A DNA stretch of 64,000 bases from Astropecten irregularis (Eukaryota; Echinodermata; Asteroidea; Paxillosida; Astropectinidae), in contig OZ020246.1 of NCBI GenBank assembly GCA_963971285.1, positions 15,979,217 to 16,043,216 on the forward strand, written 5' to 3'. This document shows, in pieces, positions 55,201 through 64,000 of this stretch (position 1 is its first letter; each line of letters starts with the position of its first letter). A model generated the notes under the pieces. The model ran no database searches and was not told the DNA's origin. It saw only the letters and a list, made by a program, of their open reading frames with translations. A program made the translations under genes and the position numbers.

Positions 55201-58200
55201 AGATGAACACATTTCCACTTGTGTGGAAATTTACCAATTTACCAGTACTTTGCTTTATGATTCATACGAGTTAAAGGTAATATCATACTTTGTAGATTCA
55301 TGGGCAGAAATATAAAGGAAGATATAGTAACAGTCATCTGTGAAACTTTCATATGAACATAACCAAACCAACCTGACACAAGAAGCATCTTAGCGAACAT
55401 GGGATCCAGAGGGAATTCGGCCATTCGGATGCCCAGGGGCTGAGCCAGCTTGGCGTGATCGTCGATGCCTCCAAGGGCGTACAGCAGCTCCAAGCCCCTC
55501 ATCATGGAACGGGAGGATGGGGGAGACAGAAAGTTGAAGCGCAGCACGTTGTCGATGCCCAGACACTTCAGCTGCAGGATCACCAGGCTCAGATCACTCC
55601 TGCAAATATGATATGACAACATTGTGGAGATAACTTAGGGGGTTTATGAAACGGAGGCTCAGGCTCAGGCTCAGGCTCTGACTCTGTCATCCATATGCTG
55701 AAAATATAAGTTGTGCTTTTTCATTGAAGCTGAAGCTGTGTTTTCCTTTTCAAACCAGAGAATATACTTCCGAACCGCAGCCAAAAGCCTCTATTTGATA
55801 CCCTTCATTTTAGAATGGATTCAGAAAATGGAGCTGGATCCCGAGCCTAAGCCTCTGCTTTGAAAAAGTCCTATGCATGGCCACAACAAGATGGCGGTTA
55901 ACAGAGCACCCTCGTTAGGTGAAAAAGTCACAGGCTTGTTTAGAAATGGGCAATTATGACCTGAGGATTTTTGAAATCGGTCTCCTTATCCTTTACCTCT
56001 GCATCTCTGGCACAGTGGTCTTCTTCAGCGAGTGATAGTCCTCCTCTGTGTACAGCCTGTATGCCGCCCCCGACCTGATGCGACCTGCCCTGCCGGCCCT
56101 CTGCTGAGCCGATGCCTGGGACACGGGTACGACGACCAGCCCAGACAGGCCAGACTTGGAGTTATATGCTCGCAGCTTGACGAAACCGCTGTCAATTACT
56201 GTATGAGGATAATTATAAAGAAGAGAGATGGTTGATGAAGAAGCTAATGGGTTCATGTATCTATGGGGGTTTATGAAACAGAGGCTCAGGCTCAGGCTCT
56301 GTCATCCGTATGCTGAAAATATAGGTTGTGGTCCGCAGCCAAAAGCCTTTATTTTGATACCTGTTAATTCTTAGAATGGATTCACGAAATGGAGCTGGAG
56401 TCGAGGCCTGATGAGCCTGAGCCGCATCCATTTCATAAACCCCATATGAATCACCCACTGAGCACAGCATGTAGCAAAACATATACCCAGGCTGGGAAAG
56501 GAGTTTAGCTCAAATGAATCTTTTTTAAAAACGCACTCTTTTACGTACCATACACGATGCCATTGATTGTGATAGAGGTCTCTGCTATGTTGGTTGCTAT
56601 GACAACCTTCCTGGTATTGCGGCCAATCCGCTCGAAGACTCTCATCTGTTCTTTGCCCGGCAAGCTGCCGTACATTGGGAGGGCCAGCATCTTCATCTGA
56701 TCGGACGGTAGACTGCGGATCTGCTGTCTGTATACCAACAAGGGCAGATTACAAAATCTTGAGCAACCCTGATTCAATGTGTGGGATATCTCTTATGTGG
56801 GTTTCTCAGATCTCCACAGGCTCGTCCCTTCATTGGAGAAATAACTTACATGGTGATACAATGGTACATCGCTATAACGAACATGGTAGGATGCTCAGAT
56901 ATTGTCCATTATAGTGCTCATTTGTTATAGTGATTTCAAGAACTATATAATGGGTATGTATCGTACACAAAAATTGGGAGCCAAGGATGATGCTCGGTAT
57001 AGAGATGTCCGTTATGGTGGCTTTCCACTGTATTGGCATATCATTTATTGAACCCAAAAAGTGACAAGGGCCCGAGAATTTCAACCCTAGCTAGCAGACT
57101 CAATCTTTAAGCTGAAAGACACTTTCCTGATGCATTCTTGGAATAAAGGTCAGAAAATTGCGATGCATCCTAAAATTGCTCTAAAATGTCACCACCCTGG
57201 CAGAAAAGCTCCAAAAGAACACTTGATGCTATCATAAACTTCCCATCAAATATGGTGTACAGAACAGTGTTGTATCAGGGTCTTTGAACGCGGTCGGTCT
57301 TAAGTGCTTACATAACCATCTCCATGACTCTCTCTACTTCCTCCTGTCCAGTCACAAAGGCCAGAATGTCACCAGCTGGCTCCGTCTTGTGGAGTTTCAT
57401 GATGGTGTCCACTGTGGCCTTCAGATAGTCGGGTACTGGGCTGAGAAGGCAATTGCAAAAAGCACAAGGAAATAGCACAGTGAACTACACATACAGATGT
57501 AGCACCTATTTGTGGGATTGCATGTTACTTCAGTACCCATATAGGCATACCATATGGGAGGTGTTGTTAGCAGCAATTGGTGGCAGAAGTCGGATGCGTA
57601 CCCATAGCCCATTACAGCTTCTACTTGTGGGATAGCACGATACCTCATTACCCAGATGGGCATAGTATATTTTAGCTGTTGTTAGCAGCAATTGGTGGCA
57701 GAAGTGGGATGCGTACCCATAGCCAATTACAGCACCTACTTGTGGGATAGCATGACACCTGAAAGTGCACTGGTATTTCAGCCTTTCATGAGTCCAAAAG
57801 CCTTTCTCAAAGCTCGTTTCCGGCTCCATTTCGTGAATCCATTTCAAAATTACGGGTATCAAAATTGAGACTTTTGGCTGCAGTTCAGAAGTAGATTCTC
57901 TTGTTTGAAAAGTATAACAGAGCTTCAGCTTCATTGAAAAACCACAACATTACGACCGATCAGACGGCACGACATACCGTCCACCATTACTGCGGTATCC
58001 CTGTCCGCCTTTTGTGCCCATTAAGTGGCAACAAATGAATTTCCACTCCGCCGCACACTATACTGCAGGGCGTATGTCCCCTGATACACCACAGGGCCAA
58101 TTACATGAATCGGAAGTCTGATTCATGTATCACACACAAAAGGCGGGTGGTGACACAGCAGTAATGGCGGATGGTATCTTGTGTCGTCAAATCGGTATTT

Positions 58201-61200
58201 TCAGCATATGGATGACAGAAACGAAGCATGAGTCTGAGCTGGAGCTGAGCTTTGAGAAATGCCCCTAGTTGATTCGATTCTTAATACCTGATGCTGTAAA
58301 AAATGTCCACTGGAAACGTCCTTCCTTCGACTGTGAGAATGGCGGCAGTATCCAGGCTGATGAACACAACAACAATTTCAAGCAACAGACTGTATTAAGT
58401 TTCATCGAATAATGTTCCACATTGTGCAAACAATGTAGTAAAAGAACCATTCGCCTTCACGTAAAACAGAATGAGCATTCAAGATTCCAGTTTCTGTCAG
58501 ACAAATTGTGACAATTTTCATCAATGTGCATTCAGTCAATAAAAAGGCAACGTAAGATTTTCCTTTAAAGGCCCTGAAGTGAGTATTGGGTCATTTCATC
58601 ACAACTTGAAAACAAAGCACACCTTGAATCCTCCGATTCGTTCTGATTGAAGAAATCTCGGAATGCTTCTGCGTCCAGCGTTGCTGAGGCAACGACGATT
58701 CTCAGATCGGGTCTCTTGCGCTGGATCTTCTTGAGGAGTCCCACGGCGATGTCCGTGTAGAGAGTGCGCTCGTGAGCTTCATCCAACATCAAGACACTGT
58801 AAATGCATTTAAGGAGTGGTGAGGTAGGGGATCTAATTCAGGATTTGACGCATTCTAGACAAGACAAATTATTACCGTAGCTTACAGTTTGAATGCCACT
58901 ACAAACTCACCCACCAACCCACCAGCTTACCTGTACTTAGACAGAAGAGGATCATTCATCATTTCTCTCACAAGATAACCATCGGTCATAAACTGAAGGA
59001 AAAAAAACAACAATGTGGCAAAATAATTTTTGTAGACAACTTCAAGAAGACAAATTTGAATTGCAAATGCTTTTAATATCAGGAGATGCATACACAGTGC
59101 AATTAATGATTTCTTTGCATAAAAGCCATGGCCACAGTATTGGTAATGAACAAAAAATGGTTCAGTTTCAATGTGATGTTGAAATTAATGCCAAGCTTTC
59201 TTGGAAATTGTTTCCACTGCTAGCTTTCGCGTCATCTTCAAGGAAACTACTTCACGCTTGAAGTCTAGTCCTCATGATCGTGTATGTAGTTTTGTACCTT
59301 TATCTTAGTGGCATCAGGATCAGTGCAGTCCTCAAAGCGTATAGAATACCCGACTTCATTGCCAATGACAGCGCCTCTCTCCTCTGCCACACGCTGTGCC
59401 ACCTATATCAGAGCATAAAGAATTCACACAGTAATACCAAAGCAGCTGATTATGGCACATGAGAGGACGCCAAAAATCATCTGCAGCCTGAATGTACGAG
59501 GATGAAATTAAGTTCAGACATTTTGGAGTGGTAAAGGGAAACGTAGAAGGCAACACACACTGATTATTCCAGAGCAGCTTAACTTTCCCCCTTGCCTTCC
59601 CCCTTCACTATAAGCACTGGAGAAACTTGGTTTTCATCCCACATCTGCAACCAATTGCTGCTAACAGCAGCTATCCTATAGTGTGCCCATCTGGGTACTG
59701 ATGAGGTATCATATTAACCCAAAATAAGGTGTTGTAATGGGTTATTTGGGTTCTCATCCCGCATCTGCCACCAATTGCTGCTAACATCAGCTACCATTAT
59801 AGTATGTCCATCTGGGTACTGAGGTTCTATGCTATCCCATATGTAGGTGCTGGACTATGGGTACTCATCCCACATCTGCCACCATTAGCTGCTATCAATG
59901 GCTACCCTGCTCTATGAAAGTTATTTCTCGCTCCCTCAGGACCTCTCACAGTCTTGTTTCCACATTCTGTTTCCACTCATAAAGAAAATGTAAAATTTGT
60001 CTGACTCAAGTCACAACGTTTTCTCAGTGAATTGAATCGAGTCATCATCACCAACAAACGACTCAAGCAGGTGAAGTCTCTAAAAGCATGGAGGAAGGAT
60101 GACTAAACACCAACGAATTTATTGCCTTAGAATTATTTTACTCAACCCGATTCCTCAAATTATCGACTCTCTCCAGGGTACTTACTGTGACGGCTGCTAC
60201 TCTCCTAGGCTGGGTGACGCCCACCATGTGACCCTCTGCAGCCCAGCCGGCCTCCACTAGGTACTGGGGTATCTGGGTACTCTTCCCGCATCCTGTCTCC
60301 CCAACAATCACGACGGTCTTGTATTTCTCAAGGAGGTACAAGATATGATTCCTGTGCTGATGGTTATAAAAAAAAACAAGAACAAAAAAACGAATTACAA
60401 TATTATCAACAATATTGGGAAGGATCTTCTTTGTCTTTGAGTGTGTTGAAATTCAATTTAGATGTTAGATGTCATTCCACCAGTATTTGGCACAGGTCAC
60501 AGCCATGTGGTGTTGGTTCAGCAAGGTCCTGCAGGCTGCACTGGGGGTGTGGACTGTGGACATCATGGAAAGGATACCTTTGGATGATTATTATCAAGTT
60601 TCTTGCAGATTTGAAGTTGAATTGCCAACGATGCTGCTACAACGTGTTTGAGTTTCATGGGCACCCTTTGCTGCCACAGCCAGCTATATCAACCCACATA
60701 CGACCACAGGGCACAGCCTGAGATTGTGAGTGAGTGTGAGCGGCAAGCTTTGGCTTTTTTTTTGCTTAAGATCTGGGCCCTACCTTGAACACTGGTAATC
60801 GCTGTCGCTGTTGCTCAATGGAGATTGAGACATAGGGATTATACACAGTACATTCTCCACTGCCTTCGCTGACCTCCGACCTCTCCTCCTTCAAACCTGC
60901 ACCCGGCTTGTCAGTGCCTATTCCGTAAGAGAAAAGCAATACACCCAATTCAGTAAGCCAGACATTAACTCTGGAGACTTTTTTGTATAGATTTGAGATT
61001 TTAAAAAAATATAAGAAATTGTTAGTTGGATTGATAAATTTTACCAAAATAAGAAAGCTTCATTGTCTGACACGGTGGAACTGCTGCTATAGTATAAATA
61101 ATGAACACCGTTATATATATCGAGCATTTGGCTACAATACTGAACATGATCCTTGGCTTCCAAATTTTGTGTACAAACAAACCGAACAATGAAGGGTCTT

Positions 61201-61842
61201 TTCCTTCCTCTATGGCCTAGGCTACTCTACCCCACGGGCCCAGTGTTACAAACCTGAGGCTGAGTCTGAGGGCCTGTTTGTTTAACGCACAAGATCACAA
61301 ATCCTGCTGATCCGGATCCCATTATTTTTAGCGTACCCTGCATAGGACGTGGATCCACAGATCTGGGATCCCAGCCGTGCGTTTAACAAACAGGCCCTGA
61401 GATTGAAGTTCATCATTGACCCTGCTGGGCTTGGTCTTAAAAGATAGATAGGCCTATAAGATAGGCCTAACGTTAGGTCTAAACTCTACGTTAATCCCTT
61501 TTCCGTAATGGTCATCGGTGGAATTATAATTCCTTCTTTTGTTTACTTTTCTACTTCTAGCGTTAAGTAATCATGACAATGGCCCTAAGCTAGCCTAACC
61601 AGTAGCATGGACTCCTCCCTAAGGACTGCAGTTAATGAGTTACGGGGCCGGTGCAGATGCGACTTGACCCACCACATTATGATTAGCAACAAGGCGATGC
61701 CGAACCCTCTCCGTTTTGGAACTGAGATGACTTTCACTATAGTCAGAAATCAAATAAAATCACATTTAATGAAACTTGATTGGCCTAATTAAAACAGCAT
61801 TTTCTCACCAGGTTTCCAGAATTTGGGTATAAAGTTAGCCAT
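52255..61842 (-). CDS. DHX35: DHX35, DEAH-box RNA helicase, complete
   Basis: Seventeen exons: 61809-61842, 60784-60917, 60186-60356, 59298-59402, 58931-58992, 58623-58796, 58288-58356, 57312-57440, 56549-56727, 55997-56198, 55373-55599, 54948-55042, 54213-54290, 54021-54069, 53322-53556, 52859-52970 and 52255-52308. Every phase closes, giving 702 residues (human 703). The start [12 protein letters not shown] matches the KFWRPG N-terminus. Helicase motifs: GETGCGKST at 75-83 (motif I), TQPRRVAA (Ia), DEAH at 174-177, SAT at 206-208, [11 protein letters not shown] (V), QRAGRAGR at 385-392 (VI). The winged-helix/ratchet part follows ([19 protein letters not shown]), then the OB-fold part ([43 protein letters not shown]). 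Family role: ATP-dependent helicase associated with the catalytic spliceosome in the nucleus. Exon 11 has a weak gttggt donor. Introns hold several tandem and fold-back repeats. Nothing looks broken. Confidence -1.
52400..52580. repeat. Inverted-repeat element in DHX35 intron 16
   Basis: Holds CCGCCATTACTGCAGTGTCC and 'gtatgtcccctgatttagggg' with self-complementary centre (cccctgatttagggg). Related sequence occurs at 57952-58175. Confidence -1.
52590..52838 (-). repeat. Dispersed repeat, inverted copy 3
   Basis: Minus-strand match to 26885-27225: GTTATGCTCAGCAAACAATG, 'ggccgaatacaagt', 'gtgcttaagcagctctatg'. Ends GGGATCAATTTCATAGATCT and TGTGATTGGGCCCTG form inverted termini. Confidence -1.
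53055..53280. repeat. MITE fragment in DHX35 intron 15
   Basis: Starts TAGTATCATACTTTGGTAGC, then 'cagatttatctgtttctaac' and 'ataaaaaataatggtgaaaag'. Right end missing. Confidence -1.
54640..54832. repeat. MITE copy, internally deleted
   Basis: Begins near TTTAAGGTAGTAGATCAAAA and ends AAGTATGATATTACCTT followed by TA. Interior retains 'gggactgaaattttcacag' and 'tgcccatgaatctgtatttc'. Confidence -1.
55273..55365. repeat. MITE left-end fragment
   Basis: After TA it reads AAGGTAATATCATACTTTGT, then 'gattcatgggcagaaatat' and 'acagtcatctgtgaaactttc'; cut just before DHX35 exon 11 at 55373. Confidence -1.
55640..55870. repeat. 'CTCAGGCTCAGGCT' fold-back repeat, copy 1
   Basis: Runs from ATGAAACGGAGGCTCAGGCT to GAGCCTAAGCCTCTGCTTTG, with 'ccgcagccaaaagcctct' and 'agaatggattcagaaaatggagctgg' inside. 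Copies at 56262-56450 and, partial, 57775-57945 and 58190-58262. Inverted ends (aggctcaggct / agcctaagcct). Confidence -1.
56262..56450. repeat. 'CTCAGGCTCAGGCT' fold-back repeat, copy 2
   Basis: Begins GGGGTTTATGAAACAGAGGC and ends CATTTCATAAACCCCATATG, a clear terminal inverted repeat. Interior matches copy 1. In DHX35 intron 9. Confidence -1.
56865..57035. repeat. MITE-like repeat, copy 2
   Basis: Holds CGCTATAACGAACATGGTAG, 'catttgttatagtgatttc' and 'caaaaattgggagccaagg', in the same order as 12317-12490. In DHX35 intron 8. Confidence -1.
57571..57760. repeat. About 115-bp tandem repeat in DHX35 intron 7
   Basis: CAGCAATTGGTGGCAGAAGT at 57571 recurs at 57686, each followed by a 'gatgcgtacccatagcc' block and 'tgtgggatagca'. 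Related to 6099-6392, and inverted at 59640-59900. Confidence -1.
57952..58175. repeat. Inverted-repeat element in DHX35 intron 7
   Basis: Contains 'ccgtccaccattactgcgg' and 'gtatgtcccctgat' early, then the inverse 'gcagtaatggcggatggta' near 58160. Same family as 52400-52580. Confidence -1.
59640..59900. repeat. About 120-bp tandem repeat in DHX35 intron 3, inverted family member
   Basis: CCAATTGCTGCTAACA at 59651 recurs at 59771 and in altered form near 59882, each with 'catctgggtactga' about 45 bp on. It is the reverse complement of the array at 57571-57760. Confidence -1.
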
Positions 61843-62649
61843 GGGAATAGTTTGTCCGGGACATAGCTTTTTTATCGAACTTGTTTTACTTAAAAAGTAA
61901 TAAATCAACATGTGTGTATTACCCGCTGTCAGACGAGCCAAGTCGCCCGACCTGCAAATAGGCCTCTAACTCGACCGTAGTGAAAGCTCGCCCGTTGAGG
62001 GCGGTATGCACGTTAGAATTCGACCAGCGATAACTCGACCGTGAACACGGTTCGAATTCGAGAAAGGTAAATTATTTATTTTCCCACAAAATTATTTCAA
62101 GGAAACATTATTTTTGGGAGAAAAGAAGTACATAGAGAAAATGACTGATAACATTCAAATAATAAAATCATTATAGAAACTATTATAGAAAAACTATGGG
62201 CCTATACCTCCATGATAAAACAAGGAATGAGAATTTTAATAATAGAGACTTGTCTTAGACGTTTATCAAAGTCGATTAAGGCACAGCGAGCTGCTTATTG
62301 CGCCCTCTGCTCATCTACCATTTCTCCTTGGCCATTAATTATTGGATCGCAAACAGAGTTGATTGTAGTCTGGTTCCCGGACCCAAAAAGCGCCAGACTA
62401 TTGTCTGTCAAATATAGGTAAGAGTCGTCAGGGAATCTTTGGGCAGGGAACCAGACTAAGTTGATTGGCAAACAAATGGCAAGAGAGGGCGTCTATCATA
62501 AATAATAAATTCAAAAGTGCAACTTGATTCAAGTCTAATCTGTCTAACCCGCCTTGAGTCGAGTTGGCAACTTTTGACGGTCGAGATGTACAGACGGTCG
62601 AGCTGTCTCGACGGTCGAGTTGTTTTAAGTCGAGTTGTCAATGTAACCG
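61843..62649. other. Upstream region of DHX35
   Basis: The DHX35 promoter should lie just above 61842. Further up, repeated 'tcgaccgt', 'gtcgagttg' motifs occur at 61950-62045 and 62560-62640. No exon recognised. Confidence -1.
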
Positions 62650-63165
62650 TGAAAACTGTATAGCGCCCTCAATATTTATTTTCACCAGTTATTGTTATTG
62701 AGGTAGACTGGTTGCAAATCCCTTCATTATTCTAATTTTGGTGATTGGGGTTTGGGGTTTTGGTTCTAAGGTTTAGATTTTGAGGTTCTTGGGTTTTGAT
62801 TCTGAGGTTCGGGGTTTAAAGGTCTGTCCCTAGTCCCTATATCGCTTTGAAAATGGAAACTTGCGAAAAATGATTATTGTTGTTGCACCAACCGTTAAAA
62901 CTGTATAGCGCCCTCAATATTTATTTTCACCGGTTATTTTTATTTAAGTAGACTGGTTGCAAATCCCTTCATTATTCTAATTGGTGATTGGGGTTTGGGG
63001 TTTTGGTTCTAAGGTTTAGATTTTGAGGTTCTTGGGTTTTGATTCTGAGGTTCGGGGTTTAAAGGTCTGTCCCTAGTCCCAGATCGCTTTGAAAATGGAA
63101 ACTTGTGAAAAATTATTATTGTTGTTGCACCAACCGTTAAAACTGTATAGCGCCCTCAACTATTT
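62650..63165. repeat. About 243-bp tandem repeat, two full units and a start of a third
   Basis: AAACTGTATAGCGCCCTCAA occurs at about 62653, 62898 and 63140. The unit includes a G/T-rich block (gattggggtttggggttttg, ggttcggggtttaaagg) and ends 'ttgttgttgcaccaaccgtt'. The first two units are nearly identical. Confidence -1.
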
Positions 63166-63861
63166 TCACTGCGACTTTCCTTTTAATACACAGCGCTAGC
63201 GTGTTAGTATGTGCCGCGGCCTTAGAATTGAAAAGCCTCAGTCGAAAAAAATGGGGCCACAAACGTATAACTTTAAGCCTTCCAGCAATTGGAAGCTGGC
63301 ATGGCCACCACATGTGAGGAAGACAATTTAATATTGAATTTCTCCTGGCTCCGTCGAAATTTATGTCTCTTTTTGTTGTGAGTGGATCAACCGGCTCTCG
63401 AGCTACAGTGTTTCATTATACTTGTGTTGATCGTGGCCATCAAAAATACAGTTGTTCCTATCCTGTATGTTGTTTATTTAATGTGAACTATTTGTCTTCT
63501 TGCTTTTATAGTCATGTACTTGTTTACTGTATTCATTTGCTGTATGATTCTGGCCGAATAAATAATAATAATAAATAATAATTGGAAATGAAGTTCCCGG
63601 TGGTCCCATCCAACTTAAAAGGTGGTCAGAAAGAACTCTACAGATAACTTACCTTATATAGGTTACGTTAATTTATACCTAATGTGAATCTCTGATTACT
63701 AAATATTCATAACCATATTAGGTCAGCAGCAGTAGCATTCATTACCAATGAGCTTGCCACATTAGCACGAACTTCAGCGCAAAGAGTATAAGCAGCCCCG
63801 TAGCAGCATGCACTACGGCAAATGACAAGATAACGAAGCAAAATGAGCCTAAGAGCATGCA
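63166..63861. other. Right-hand interval, no gene seen
   Basis: Ordinary sequence with an AATAA microsatellite at 63557-63578. No coding exon recognised. Confidence -1.
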
Positions 63862-64000
63862 GTGGCGTCACCAGACTTTTGAGTTTGGGGGGGCACAAGG
63901 GGGGCACTAGCAATTGTTGGGGGGGCACTACAATAATATATATTATATTTTTTTTCACCAACCCAAATCTCAAATGGGGGGGCACGCGGGGGGGCACGAG
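63862..64000. repeat. G-rich repeat starting CAGTGGCGTC, cut by window end
   Basis: Starts CAGTGGCGTCACCAGACTTT, has several GGGGGGCAC blocks, then 'attatattttttttcaccaac' as at 45655-45777. It continues past the window. Confidence -1.

Overview
The window is invertebrate deuterostome nuclear DNA. Genes are split into many short exons with GT-AG introns, the sequence is AT-rich, and small dispersed repeats (tRNA-derived SINEs, TA-flanked MITEs, fold-back elements) are plentiful. An echinoderm, perhaps a sea star, is my best guess, inferred from repeat style and protein similarity only. Gene models were built by hand from protein similarity recalled from memory plus splice signals and reading-frame phase; no search was run.

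Layout, left to right. (1) 1-2448, minus: 5' part of OSGEP (KEOPS tRNA t6A enzyme), five exons seen, the rest beyond base 1. (2) 7635-16978, minus: a complete 15-exon NBN (nibrin, MRN complex) of 838 residues with FHA domain, BRCT-like region, MRE11-binding and ATM-binding motifs and a lineage-specific triple repeat. (3) 18769-22924, minus: CDCA8 (borealin, chromosomal passenger complex) in seven sure exons and one doubtful one; exon 3 carries a 91-bp tandem duplication that doubles its splice donor. (4) 24020-26422, plus: AIRIM (C1orf109), four exons, 215 residues, head to head with CDCA8 as in human. (5) 30787-45121 and 46988-49788, minus: two tandem paralogues of a secreted FTP/F5-8C-type lectin plus PAN-domain protein. 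(6) 34712-43605: a young, whole-looking BEL/Pao LTR retrotransposon lying in intron 1 of the left lectin gene, with 973-bp LTRs and a 5-bp target duplication. (7) 52255-61842, minus: a complete 17-exon DHX35 (spliceosomal DEAH-box helicase) of 702 residues, one residue shorter than human.

The housekeeping genes serve genome upkeep (NBN), mitosis (CDCA8), ribosome maturation (AIRIM), tRNA modification (OSGEP) and splicing (DHX35); they form no shared pathway. The lectin pair is the accessory part. I found no CRISPR array, no bacterial-type system and no convincing stand-alone RNA gene. The most notable signals are the CDCA8-AIRIM divergent pair, the duplicated splice donor in CDCA8, the NBN triple repeat, the MITE abutting an NBN splice donor, the lectin duplication with its LTR element, and several long hairpin elements, one with a hammerhead-like core.
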